35,456 bases of DNA from Chelonobacter sp006228105 (GTDB lineage: Bacteria; Pseudomonadota; Gammaproteobacteria; Enterobacterales; Pasteurellaceae): the NCBI RefSeq assembly GCF_006228105.1, contig NZ_VDHH01000031.1, one strand, 5' to 3'. The notes under the pieces were generated by a model that was given only the letters and a program-made list of their open reading frames with translations, searched no databases and was not told where the DNA came from. Shown here piece by piece: positions 23,387 to 32,109 of this stretch. A program made the position numbers and the translations under genes. Positions within the stretch are counted from its first letter, which is position 1, and each line of letters starts with the position of its first letter.

Positions 23387-26029
23387 CTAGAGATTATTTA
23401 AACTCTCTTTTAGTTCATTAAGTTTAAAGGGTTTGTGCAATAAAGGAAATGAGATAGCTTCTTCACTATGTGCTGAATAATTCCCCGTCATTAATAAAAT
23501 CTTGATACTTGGACAATAGGTTCGTACGAATTTTGCCAGATCAATGCCCGTCAATTTGCCACTTAAGACAATATCTGATAATAAATAATCCACTTTATGA
23601 CCGCACTTTAAGTACTCTATTGCGCTTTCTGCATTTTCAAAACTTATTGTTTGGTAACTTGCCGATTGTAATTGTTCCTCTAAAATTTCTCGTAAAGAAT
23701 ATTGATCTTCAACTAATAAAATCGAATACAAAAAGCGATCTGAAACTTGTTGGGTTATATTAGCCTCCATTGAAGTTTGTATTTGTTGCGCAAGCGGGAG
23801 TTGTAAATTAACCGTTGTTCCCTTTCCTAAACTAGATTGAACTGAAATACGCCCTTTTGATTGACGAATAAAACCATAGACCATAGACAGTCCTAAGCCA
23901 CTGCCTTTTCCATGTTTTTTGGTGGTGAAAAACGGCTCAAATATTCTATTCTGCGTTTGTTGATCCATACCACAACCATTATCGATGATCTCAATTTGAA
24001 TCATTTTTTCTTGTTGATATGTACGTTCAACCATTAATTGTGTTGATCGAATAATAATTTCCCCTTCGGAATTTAATGCATCCTTAGCATTTAATAATAA
24101 ATTTACCAATGCTGTTTCCAATTGATTTCTATCCATATAAACAAAAGGTAAATTCTCTGCGAGATCCAACCGCACTTTTATGGTTGGTGGTAGGGTATGC
24201 TCAATTAAATCCGTAAATTCACACAACAATTGGTTAATATCAAAGGCACTGGGATGCAGTGGCTGTTTTCTTGCATAAGCCAGTAAACGCTGAGTTAACG
24301 TTGCACTGTTCTCTGCTGCCTTTAATGCATTTTGTATTCTTTTAGCCTGTTTTTCCGTTAATGAAGCAGAGTCAATCAAATCTAAATTTCCAATAATAAC
24401 CGCAAGCAAATTATTAAAGTCATGGGCTATACCTCCGGTTAAATGACCGATAGTGCGCATTTTTTGGCTGTGAGCAAGATCAATCTCTAATTTTTTACGT
24501 TGAGTACGATCAATTAAAAATACAACTAATCCTCCATCCTGCAACATACTGATGCGCCATTCAAAGATACTATGGTTGTATTCAATTTCCAATGGTTCTT
24601 GCTCACTTCGCATCTCCAATAAATAGGTTAAATTAATTGGAATTTGCAAACCGTAAATCGAAGCATGATGATTAGATAAAAATGTTGCAAGCTGTGGCAT
24701 CGTGCAACTTAATAATTGTTGCTCAGTTAAATTCAGTAACTGCATAAACTGTGCATTATATGAAACTAATTTTTGTTTTACATCAAAAATAGCCAATCCA
24801 TCACGCATAGCTAAAAAGGTCTGTTCTAATAATTCACTTTTTTCTTTTAACAGTGCATCTGCATAATCTAGTTTAATCACATTTTGATGAAATATATCAA
24901 ATGCACGTGCTAATTCACCGATTTCATCTTCAGCTTGCTGAGGCACAATAATATTTTTATCACCTTGCGACAAACGAATGAGTGCTTGTGTAATAGAAGA
25001 TAATCGATACCCAATCAACTGGTAAAGATATATCCCCCAGATAATGATCAAGCCGATAATAAACAATGAGAAAAGTAAAATTGACAAGATATAATTTGAA
25101 AGATGATATTGGATTTTTTCAGAAACAGAGTTAACCTCTTCTATTTTATCCTGTGCTAGCTTTGTATAACCTGCATCAATATTTTTCACTAATGCATCTA
25201 TTTGATTAACTAAAAATAGAATTCTCCAATTTATATCAGCTAACTTATTTGCATTATTGGTAAGTTCTAAAAAAATAACTTCAACCTTTTTCCATTCTGA
25301 CTCAATCTCAGGATGTGCGCTCATGTCCGGCAAAAATGAAAATATTGCTCGGATACTTAGAAATGTACTGGGTGAAAAAGAGCTATGGGTTGCATCCTCA
25401 ATTAAATTTTCAATTGAGGTTACTTGCGTAAGAAATTCTTGCGAAAAGGAATCCGAAAGTGCGGTACGTTTTGCCAACCTTTTCATATGGCGAATATGCA
25501 ATAAGCTTTGGTTTAGCTGGCTGCTAATAGTAGTGTGAATAACATGGCGCTGATAAGCTTGATTCAACAGTTCCTTGATACTTTTTTCCAATGTATGGAT
25601 AAAATCAATAATATTAGCAAAGCGGGCATTTTCTTGCGGTGTTGTTTTAGTTTGAATCTCATTAAGAATTTGATGGACTTGTTGAATATGTCGCTCTAGC
25701 TGATCAGACGCTTCTTTATACTCTAAGGCCCTAATCGTTTGGCTTAAACGGGTGGAATAAGTGGAAATTTGTGACGTTTTAACCCCCAACGTCATCGATG
25801 AGAACATTTGATTTAGTGATCTATCTCGCAAATTTGATAAAGAGTTATACGTATTATTCAAACCGATAACCGCACTTACACTAATCAGTATGACCAGAAC
25901 AATCGCCACCATAACGAAAAGAGTTAGCCGTAATTTTACCGTATAACGCCTTGTTATAAAAAGATTTTTCAAATTTATCATTCTCATCTCACCATCTGAA
26001 TACTCTAAATTTTTTATTATGCTATCCAT
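23387..26029 (-). CDS. Hybrid sensor histidine kinase, TorS-like architecture without an Hpt domain
   Basis: This 880-residue inner-membrane sensor has a membrane helix (about 33-56), a largely helical periplasmic domain (about 57-311), a second helix (about 312-334), HAMP (about 335-390), a PAS-like domain (about 400-510), HisKA with His536 in GGIAHDFNN, HATPase_c with N-box Asn647, D683-N-G-C-G and KGSGLGLSM, and a C-terminal receiver with Asp775, acceptor Asp819 and Lys866. The protein stops right after the receiver, so the Hpt module of TorS is absent. The first ATG is used; the ATG codons at 25987 or 25981, with GGTGAG just upstream, are plausible alternatives. It is divergent from an ABC sugar importer and very likely signals to the regulator at 29647-30357. 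Four exact USS lie in the gene. Confidence 0.85.
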   Translation of the reverse strand: MDSIIKNLEYSDGEMRMINLKNLFITRRYTVKLRLTLFVMVAIVLVILISVSAVIGLNNTYNSLSNLRDRSLNQMFSSMTLGVKTSQISTYSTRLSQTIRALEYKEASDQLERHIQQVHQILNEIQTKTTPQENARFANIIDFIHTLEKSIKELLNQAYQRHVIHTTISSQLNQSLLHIRHMKRLAKRTALSDSFSQEFLTQVTSIENLIEDATHSSFSPSTFLSIRAIFSFLPDMSAHPEIESEWKKVEVIFLELTNNANKLADINWRILFLVNQIDALVKNIDAGYTKLAQDKIEEVNSVSEKIQYHLSNYILSILLFSLFIIGLIIIWGIYLYQLIGYRLSSITQALIRLSQGDKNIIVPQQAEDEIGELARAFDIFHQNVIKLDYADALLKEKSELLEQTFLAMRDGLAIFDVKQKLVSYNAQFMQLLNLTEQQLLSCTMPQLATFLSNHHASIYGLQIPINLTYLLEMRSEQEPLEIEYNHSIFEWRISMLQDGGLVVFLIDRTQRKKLEIDLAHSQKMRTIGHLTGGIAHDFNNLLAVIIGNLDLIDSASLTEKQAKRIQNALKAAENSATLTQRLLAYARKQPLHPSAFDINQLLCEFTDLIEHTLPPTIKVRLDLAENLPFVYMDRNQLETALVNLLLNAKDALNSEGEIIIRSTQLMVERTYQQEKMIQIEIIDNGCGMDQQTQNRIFEPFFTTKKHGKGSGLGLSMVYGFIRQSKGRISVQSSLGKGTTVNLQLPLAQQIQTSMEANITQQVSDRFLYSILLVEDQYSLREILEEQLQSASYQTISFENAESAIEYLKCGHKVDYLLSDIVLSGKLTGIDLAKFVRTYCPSIKILLMTGNYSAHSEEAISFPLLHKPFKLNELKESLNNL

Positions 26030-26044
26030 TGTAAATATTTTTTG

Positions 26045-26061
26045 TTGTCGAATTATGACAA
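26045..26061. promoter_or_regulatory. Inverted repeat TTGTC-N7-GACAA before the sensor kinase
   Basis: A perfect 5-base inverted repeat starts 16 bases upstream of the kinase ATG. It overlaps the likely -10 region of the kinase gene. It resembles the repeat before xylF, but with a spacer two bases longer. Confidence 0.25.
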
Positions 26062-26084
26062 TTATGAATGAACATCAACATTTT

Positions 26085-26094
26085 CTGTTCATAT
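26085..26094 (+). promoter_or_regulatory. TorR-box-like decamer, exact match
   Basis: CTGTTCATAT is identical to the known E. coli TorR-box decamer. It lies in the 109-base gap between the hybrid kinase and the importer operon. An inverted, poorer copy (GAATGAACAT, 7 of 10) is at 26066-26075. The presumed binder is the OmpR-family regulator at 29647-30357. Confidence 0.6.
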
Positions 26095-26106
26095 TAATAT
26101 GCTTAA

Positions 26107-26116
26107 CTGTTCACAC
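26107..26116 (+). promoter_or_regulatory. Second TorR-box-like decamer
   Basis: CTGTTCACAC matches CTGTTCATAT at 8 of 10 positions and starts 22 bases after the first copy, about two helical turns, in the same orientation. Such tandem spacing suits an OmpR-type dimer array. It is only 23 bases before the importer ATG, so it could repress that operon or activate the kinase gene from upstream. Confidence 0.5.
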
Positions 26117-26138
26117 GTTAGAGCGGAGGGTTACGTAA

Positions 26139-27665
26139 ATGGCACAAACTCAGATCGATCACAACCTGCAAAAACCATTATTAGAAATGAGAGGAATTGC
26201 TAAACGATTTGGAAGTTTCTATGCGCTACAAGATGTTAACTTAGAAATTTATCGTGGCGAAATTCATGCCTTGATGGGCGAAAATGGCGCTGGTAAAAGC
26301 ACCCTAATGAAAATTTTGGCTGGCGCTTACACTTCCAGTGCTGGTGAAATTTATATTGAAGGTGAACAATTTCCTATTTCTTCGCCTAAAGACGCCATTC
26401 GTGCCGGAATCACCTTAATTTATCAAGAAATTCATTTATCGCCCAATCTCACTGTTGCAGAAAATATTTTTTTAGGACGAGAGTTAAAAAACTTATTTGG
26501 GCTAAATCGTGCACAGATGGAGAAAGAGGCACAGCAAGCTTTGGAGCGGTTAGGGGCTCAATTTTTATCTTCACAGAAAGTGTCCTCTTTAACCATAGCC
26601 GAACAACAACAGGTTGAAATTGCGCGTGCATTACACCGTAATAGTCGCGTGTTGGTTATGGATGAACCCACTGCTGCGCTGTCATCACGGGAAACCGAAC
26701 GACTATTTAGCTTAATTAAAAAATTACGTAGTGAAGGGCTAGCAATTATTTATATTAGCCATCGCATGGCGGAGATTTATGAGCTTGCCGATCGAGTCAG
26801 CGTGTTACGTGATGGAAGATACGTCGGTTCTTTGATTAAACAGGAAATTAATTCAGATACGTTGGTTCAAATGATGGTGGGACGTCCTTTAACTGATTTA
26901 TTCAATAAAGAGCCTGCTCAAATTGGGAAAGAAGTCCTTCGGGTTGAAAATTTATCTGATAATCATAAAGTGAAAAATGCTTCATTAGTTGTTAATGCCG
27001 GCGAAATTGTCGGATTAGCGGGGCTAGTCGGTGCTGGGCGCTCAGAATTGGCACACCTACTCTTTGGGGTGACTCAACCAACCACCGGAAAAATATATCT
27101 TAACGGTGGAGAAATCAGTTTCAGTTCACCACGCGATGCCATTATCCATCACGTTGCTTTATTGCCAGAAAATCGTAAGGAAGAAGGGTTATTTTTAGAT
27201 TTAAATATTTTTAAAAATATCACCATGGCAACGATTGAACGAGATGCCACTATGATGGTGATTAATGAAAGCAAAGGACGTCATGAAACGGAGCAAGCTA
27301 TCAGCGGGCTGAATATCCGTGTTCCCAATGCCAATGTCACCGTCAATGGTTTATCCGGTGGTAATCAGCAGAAAGTCTTGCTTTCTCGCTGGCTTGCTAT
27401 TCATCCTAAATTACTGATTTTAGACGAACCAACACGTGGCGTTGATGTTGGCGCTAAAAGTGAAATCTATCGGATGATGACTGCAATGGCACAAAAAGGC
27501 ATCGCTATTTTAATGATATCGAGTGAGTTACCTGAAATTATCGGAATGAGTGATCGTGTTTATGTCATGCGCGAGGGTTATATTGCAGGTGAAGTACAAC
27601 GAGAGAATCTCAGTCCGGAAAAAATTATGTCGTTTGCCTTTGGCACCAATAAATTAGCCAGTTAA
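26139..27665 (+). CDS. Sugar ABC transporter ATP-binding protein (RbsA/MglA/AraG family)
   Basis: This 508-residue protein has two fused ABC domains that drive sugar import. The first half has Walker A GENGAGKST (about 47-55) and Walker B VLVMDEPTAAL (about 171-181). The second has the degenerate GLVGAGRSE, the signature LSGGNQQK and LLILDEPTRGVD. The ATG has GGAGGG eight bases upstream. It is the first gene of ATPase-permease-binding protein, downstream of the TorR-like boxes. It is paralogous to XylG in the same window, but ribose-type gene order and context set it apart. The substrate is not readable from this subunit; the neighbours suggest D-lyxose or a related sugar. Confidence 0.92.
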   Translation: MAQTQIDHNLQKPLLEMRGIAKRFGSFYALQDVNLEIYRGEIHALMGENGAGKSTLMKILAGAYTSSAGEIYIEGEQFPISSPKDAIRAGITLIYQEIHLSPNLTVAENIFLGRELKNLFGLNRAQMEKEAQQALERLGAQFLSSQKVSSLTIAEQQQVEIARALHRNSRVLVMDEPTAALSSRETERLFSLIKKLRSEGLAIIYISHRMAEIYELADRVSVLRDGRYVGSLIKQEINSDTLVQMMVGRPLTDLFNKEPAQIGKEVLRVENLSDNHKVKNASLVVNAGEIVGLAGLVGAGRSELAHLLFGVTQPTTGKIYLNGGEISFSSPRDAIIHHVALLPENRKEEGLFLDLNIFKNITMATIERDATMMVINESKGRHETEQAISGLNIRVPNANVTVNGLSGGNQQKVLLSRWLAIHPKLLILDEPTRGVDVGAKSEIYRMMTAMAQKGIAILMISSELPEIIGMSDRVYVMREGYIAGEVQRENLSPEKIMSFAFGTNKLAS

Positions 27666-27687
27666 TAGATGTAAAAGGAGAAATAAA

Positions 27688-28656
27688 ATGGGAACCACCA
27701 CAGCCAAACCGAAGATGAAAAAACTGGCTATTGCAGATGTTATGCAAGCCGTAGGAATTCTACCTATTTTAATATTAATCGTGATTGTTTTTTCATTTGT
27801 CGCACCGAATTTTATGACTGAAGCCAATATGATGAATATTACTCGTCAAGCTTCAATTAATATTGTTCTTGCTGCCGGCATGACTTTTGTCATTTTAACG
27901 GGCGGAATTGATCTCTCCGTCGGTTCTATTTTAGGTGTCACGGCCGTACTCGGGTTGGTCTCATCATTAAACCCCTTGCTCGCCCCTTTTGCAATACCCA
28001 TTGCATTACTTGCCGGTTTAGGCATGGGAGTATTTAATGGTTTATTAGTTGCCTTTGCCGGATTACCGCCCTTTATTGTTACTTTGGGCACCTATACCGC
28101 ACTTCGCGGAGCTGCCTATCTGGTGGCAGATGGAACTACCGTAATCAATTCCAAAATCTCCTTTGCTTGGATAGGGAATGGTTATTTAGGTTCAATACCC
28201 TGGCTGGTCATTATTGCATTTGCTGTTATTGCTATCTGTTGGTTTATTTTACGCCGCACTACCCTCGGCACACACATTTATGCTGTTGGCGGCAATTTAC
28301 AAGCAGCTCGACTGACAGGGATTAAAGTTTCGTTAGTTTTAATATTCGTTTATGCTGCCAGCGGACTATTGTCCGGCTTAGGTGGTGTAATGAGCGCATC
28401 TCGTTTATACAGTGCCAATGGTAACCTTGGGATGGGGTATGAACTGGATGCAATTGCAGCCGTTATCTTAGGTGGTACAAGCTTTGTCGGTGGCATCGGC
28501 ACCATCACCGGTACACTAGTAGGTGCATTAATTATTGCAACCTTAAATAATGGCATGACATTAATGGGGGTGTCTTACTTCTGGCAACTCGTCATTAAAG
28601 GCGGCGTTATCATCATTGCTGTATTGATTGATAAATATCGCACTCGTTCCTCTTAA
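27688..28656 (+). CDS. Sugar ABC transporter permease (RbsC family)
   Basis: This 322-residue, strongly hydrophobic inner-membrane protein has the family motif GGIDLSVGSILGVTAVLG near the N-terminal third and ELDAIAAVILGGTSFVGGIG near the C-terminus, the same signatures as RbsC. About eight to ten membrane helices are visible. The start has AAAGGAGA upstream and lies 22 bases after the ATPase stop, so the genes are cotranscribed. It pairs with the ATPase before it and the binding protein after it. One USS is inside (28096-28104). Confidence 0.93.
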   Translation: MGTTTAKPKMKKLAIADVMQAVGILPILILIVIVFSFVAPNFMTEANMMNITRQASINIVLAAGMTFVILTGGIDLSVGSILGVTAVLGLVSSLNPLLAPFAIPIALLAGLGMGVFNGLLVAFAGLPPFIVTLGTYTALRGAAYLVADGTTVINSKISFAWIGNGYLGSIPWLVIIAFAVIAICWFILRRTTLGTHIYAVGGNLQAARLTGIKVSLVLIFVYAASGLLSGLGGVMSASRLYSANGNLGMGYELDAIAAVILGGTSFVGGIGTITGTLVGALIIATLNNGMTLMGVSYFWQLVIKGGVIIIAVLIDKYRTRSS

Positions 28657-28682
28657 TTAATTATCTCTACAGGAGAATTTAT

Positions 28683-29612
28683 ATGAAATTAAAAACTTTA
28701 GCAGCTGCTGTGATGTTAGCCATGACTCCTTTTGTACAAGCAAAAGAATTAAAATCTATCGGCGTAACGGTAGGGGACTTAGCCAATCCATTTTTTGTCC
28801 AAATTGCCAAAGGTGCGGAATTAAAGGCAAAAGAGCTAGCGGGTGATCAAGTGCGAGTAACGTTGGTTTCTAGCGGCTATGATCTTGGTCAGCAAGTTGC
28901 ACAAATTGATAATTTTATCGCTGCTAAAACCGATATGATTATTTTAAATGCCGCTGATTCCAAGGGAATTGGTCCCGCCGTTCAGCGCGCTCGTGATGCT
29001 GGTATTGTCGTTATCGCAGTCGATGTCGCCGCAGACGGTGCAAATGCAACGGTTACGTCAAATAACTATCAAGCGGGTGAAATTGCTTGTCAGACTATTG
29101 TTGATAAATTAAATGGTAAGGGTGATGTCGTCATTATTAATGGACCGCCAGTCTCTGCCGTGCAAGATCGCGTTCAAGGCTGTATGGACGTTTTTGCTAA
29201 AAATAAGAGCATTAACCTGCTTTCTTACAACCAAAATGCCAAAGGAAGTCGTGAAGGCGGCTTGGAAGTTATGACCTCTTTACTGATCGCCCATCCAAAA
29301 ATTAATGCGGTATTTGCCATCAATGACCCGACTGCAATTGGTGCTGATTTAGCGGCGAAACAAGCACAACGTAGTGAATTCTTTATCATGGGGGTAGATG
29401 GTTCACCGGATGGTGAAGAGGCATTAAAACAATCTGACAGTCTGTTCTTAGGCACACCTGCACAAGATCCACAAGTGATGGCGGCAGAAGCGGTGAAAAT
29501 TGGTTATGACATTTTACAAGGCCAAGCTGCCCCCAAAGAGGCTGTGTTAATTCCCGTAACATTAATTACCCGAGAAAATATTAAAGATTATAAAGGCTGG
29601 ACAGTTAAATAA
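28683..29612 (+). CDS. Periplasmic sugar-binding protein (RbsB-like, type I fold)
   Basis: The 309-residue precursor has a signal peptide (MKLKTLAAAVMLAMTPFVQA, cut before KE) and the RbsB-type fold: IGVTVGDLANPFFVQIAKGA, IDNFIAAKTDMIILNAAD, DAGIVVIAVDVAADGANATV and INAVFAINDPTAIGADLA. It is the receptor for the importer before it. TorT, the periplasmic partner of TorS in E. coli, has the same fold, so this protein may also present its ligand to the hybrid kinase; that is inference. The start has AGGAG eight bases upstream. Confidence 0.93.
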   Translation: MKLKTLAAAVMLAMTPFVQAKELKSIGVTVGDLANPFFVQIAKGAELKAKELAGDQVRVTLVSSGYDLGQQVAQIDNFIAAKTDMIILNAADSKGIGPAVQRARDAGIVVIAVDVAADGANATVTSNNYQAGEIACQTIVDKLNGKGDVVIINGPPVSAVQDRVQGCMDVFAKNKSINLLSYNQNAKGSREGGLEVMTSLLIAHPKINAVFAINDPTAIGADLAAKQAQRSEFFIMGVDGSPDGEEALKQSDSLFLGTPAQDPQVMAAEAVKIGYDILQGQAAPKEAVLIPVTLITRENIKDYKGWTVK

Positions 29613-29623
29613 TTATATCCAAT

Positions 29624-29654
29624 ATGAATAGGGGAATTTTATACCCCTATTCAT
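29624..29654. terminator. Hairpin at the convergence of the binding-protein and regulator genes
   Basis: ATGAATAGGGG (29624-29634) and CCCCTATTCAT (29644-29654) are exact 11-base reverse complements around a 9-base A/T loop. The right arm includes the regulator's stop codon. No clear T-run follows on either strand, so it may protect the 3' ends rather than terminate by itself. Confidence 0.5.
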
Positions 29655-30357
29655 GACTGATACTGCAAGAGAAAATATAGCCAACGCCTCTGACAGTTTG
29701 GATATACATAGGAGATTTTGCATTAGGTTCAATTTTTTTGCGTAGGCGCATAATTAATACATCAATAGTACGGTCAAAAATTTCTAAACTTTCACTATGT
29801 GTTAATTCTAACAATTTTTGACGCGATAGAATTTTCTGAGAATGTGAAACTAGGGCATGAAGTAACGTATATTCTCCCTGTGTTAATTCAATTTCTTGTT
29901 TGGTTGGAGAGAATAATTTATGGTTTTCTGTATCTAAAAACCAATGATTAAAAGAAAAACCTCTTTTTTTATGTGGCGTCATGGTAATGGAAGTTAGGGT
30001 TCGACGAATAGCCGCTTTTGCCCTAGCAACAACAATACGTGGATAGAATGGTTTTGCGATATAGTCATCAGCCCCCATTTCTAGCCCGACAACAATATCA
30101 GATTCACTGCCTAACCCGCTCAACATAATAATTGGAACAGAAGTAATAGATTTGATTTTTTGTAATAGCACCAGCCCATTAGTATCGGGCAAAATAAGAT
30201 CTAATAAAACTAAGGAAAAATATTCTTGTTGAAGTAATGTTAAAGCACAATCTCCGGTTTGGACTGTTTTGACGAGATAGCCATGTTCATCAAAAATATC
30301 CGTCAGAAGATCACAAATTTGTAGGTCATCATCAATAATAAGGATTCTATTTTGCAT
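29647..30357 (-). CDS. OmpR/TorR-type response regulator
   Basis: This 236-residue protein has an N-terminal receiver (acidic Asp9-Asp11, acceptor Asp53 in LLDLILPDTNG, Lys102 in YIAKPF) and a C-terminal winged helix (LTQGEYTLLHALV, then the recognition segment FDRTIDVLIMRLRKKI and VRGVGYIF). The recognition segment resembles that of E. coli TorR (RTVDVLIRRLRHKL), agreeing with the TorR-like boxes at 26085 and 26107. It is separated from its probable kinase by the three importer genes and is divergent from mak across 83 bases. The start has no strong Shine-Dalgarno sequence. Confidence 0.88.
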   Translation of the reverse strand: MQNRILIIDDDLQICDLLTDIFDEHGYLVKTVQTGDCALTLLQQEYFSLVLLDLILPDTNGLVLLQKIKSITSVPIIMLSGLGSESDIVVGLEMGADDYIAKPFYPRIVVARAKAAIRRTLTSITMTPHKKRGFSFNHWFLDTENHKLFSPTKQEIELTQGEYTLLHALVSHSQKILSRQKLLELTHSESLEIFDRTIDVLIMRLRKKIEPNAKSPMYIQTVRGVGYIFSCSISHE

Positions 30358-30440
30358 ACTTTAAGCCATTAGTAATCAATTGCATGGAGTATATAAAATT
30401 TTAATCAACTCATAAATATAAAAATGAATAAGAGGCAACT

Positions 30441-31370
30441 ATGCGTATCGGTATTGATTTAGGTGGGACAAAAATTGAAGTCATCGCACTTTCCGATCAG
30501 GGCGTTGAACTGTTTCGTAAACGCGTTGCCACTCCTCGAGGCTCTTATTCCGATACATTGGCGGCAATAAAAGGATTGGTGGATGATGCAGAAACAGCAA
30601 CCGGACAACAAGGAAGTGTGGGTATCGGTATTCCCGGCACAATATCTCCTTTTACCGGAAAAGTTAAAAATGCCAATTCAACCTGGCTGAATCAACAACA
30701 ATTGGATCAAGATCTCTCCACACTTTTACAACGAGAAGTCAGAATTGCCAACGACGCCAATTGTATGGCGGTATCAGAGGCAACCGATGGTGCCGGAAAA
30801 GGTAAAAATATCGTACTCGCACTCATTTTAGGGACTGGCTGCGGTTCCGGCATCGTTATCAACGGGAAACCTCATAACGGTGCCAACGGCATCGGTGGAG
30901 AGTGGGGACATAATATATTGCCTTGGCAAGACGAAGAGGAATATGCCGTTACTCAATCAACGCCATGCTACTGTGGTAAGCACGGCTGCATCGAACAATT
31001 TATTTCAGGCACAGGATTGTGTGATGACTATGAACGTCGTAGTGGTGTCCGCCTGCAAGGTCATGAAATTCTTTTATTATCCGAGCAAGGCAATTCGCTT
31101 GCCGAACAATCAATCTGCGCCTATGAACGACGTTTGGCAAAATCCCTAGCCGCCTACATTAATATACTGGATCCTGATGTGGTCGTACTGGCTGGCGGGG
31201 TCTGCAATATGGAACGTTTATACCGCAATGTACCCAATTTATTAAATGACTATATTTTCGGGCGAGAATGCTTTACTGAAATTAAGAAAGCGGTACATGG
31301 CGATTCAAGCGGCGTAAGAGGAGCCGCTTGGTTGTGGCCAATAAAAGAGGATAAACATCAAGCGTCTTGA
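30441..31370 (+). CDS. mak: ROK-family fructokinase/mannokinase (Mak type)
   Basis: Mak phosphorylates free D-fructose, and to a lesser extent D-mannose, at carbon 6. The 309-residue protein has the ROK ATP motif IGIDLGGTKIEV, NDAN with catalytic Asp105, the GGEWGH motif (His157) and the zinc-binding Cys176-x-Cys178-x4-Cys183 in CYCGKHGCIEQF. NANSTWLN and the C-terminal HGDSSGVRGAAWLWP are very close to E. coli Mak. AGAGG lies upstream of the start. Next to a D-lyxose/D-mannose isomerase, a mannose to fructose to fructose 6-phosphate route becomes possible. Confidence 0.88.
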   Translation: MRIGIDLGGTKIEVIALSDQGVELFRKRVATPRGSYSDTLAAIKGLVDDAETATGQQGSVGIGIPGTISPFTGKVKNANSTWLNQQQLDQDLSTLLQREVRIANDANCMAVSEATDGAGKGKNIVLALILGTGCGSGIVINGKPHNGANGIGGEWGHNILPWQDEEEYAVTQSTPCYCGKHGCIEQFISGTGLCDDYERRSGVRLQGHEILLLSEQGNSLAEQSICAYERRLAKSLAAYINILDPDVVVLAGGVCNMERLYRNVPNLLNDYIFGRECFTEIKKAVHGDSSGVRGAAWLWPIKEDKHQAS

Positions 31371-31424
31371 TTCATCCCAATTCAACTTAATTATAGCCGT
31401 TCAACAGAGATAAGAGGACATAAT

Positions 31425-32099
31425 ATGAAACGTTCAGAAATCAACGCAGCCATTCAGTATGCCAAAGCGATAATGATAAAACATCGTTTCTATCTGCCCA
31501 AATTTGCCCATTACGATCTAGCTGAATGGAAAGCCAGCAGTGTTTGCGGACGGCAAGAAATCTTGCAAGCCCATTTGGGCTGGGATGTGACGGATTTTAA
31601 TCTCGGCAATTTTACCAAATGCGGTTTAACCTTATTTACGCTACGGAATCAATCCCCTGATAACCAAAAAATGTACGCAGAAAAAATAATGGTGGTGCAA
31701 GAGCAGCAAATTACACCGATGCATTACCATTGGAAAAAAATGGAGGATATTATTAATCGAGGAGGTGGGGATTTAATGGTTCGCTTGTATAAGCGGCATC
31801 CACAAACCGATCTGCTTGATGAAGAGGCAGAACTCAACGTAGCCATAGACGGACAATATATTAACTTACCGGCAGGAGGAACCGTCTGCCTACAACCGGG
31901 ACAAAGCATCTGCCTGCCCCCAATGCTTTATCATAGTTTTTGGGCTGAGCAAGGGGTTGTACTCGCCGGAGAAGTTTCAATGGCAAATGATGATTTAACC
32001 GATAACCGTTTTCTTGAACCTTTGGGGCGATTCTCCAATATTGAGGAAGACGAAAAGCCAATCCATTTACTTTGCAGCGATTACCAGCAATATCTTTAA
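31425..32099 (+). CDS. D-lyxose/D-mannose ketol-isomerase (cupin type)
   Basis: The 224-residue product belongs to the cupin D-lyxose isomerase family known from E. coli O157:H7, where the enzyme acts on D-lyxose (to D-xylulose) and D-mannose (to D-fructose). The metal ligands are visible: His100 and His102 in TPMHYHWKKMEDIINRGGG, Glu107, and His170 in PPMLYHSFW. The length matches the family (about 227). AGAGGA precedes the ATG. It lies 54 bases after mak and 10 bases before the aldolase, so mak-isomerase-aldolase-PfkB-xylB2 looks like one operon. Confidence 0.88.
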   Translation: MKRSEINAAIQYAKAIMIKHRFYLPKFAHYDLAEWKASSVCGRQEILQAHLGWDVTDFNLGNFTKCGLTLFTLRNQSPDNQKMYAEKIMVVQEQQITPMHYHWKKMEDIINRGGGDLMVRLYKRHPQTDLLDEEAELNVAIDGQYINLPAGGTVCLQPGQSICLPPMLYHSFWAEQGVVLAGEVSMANDDLTDNRFLEPLGRFSNIEEDEKPIHLLCSDYQQYL

Positions 32100-32109
32100 G
32101 GAGGATATG

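Noticed and set aside
31396..31410. GTTCAACAG before the isomerase as another TorR-type box
   Set aside because: It lacks the CTGTTCA core in either orientation and matches too few positions.
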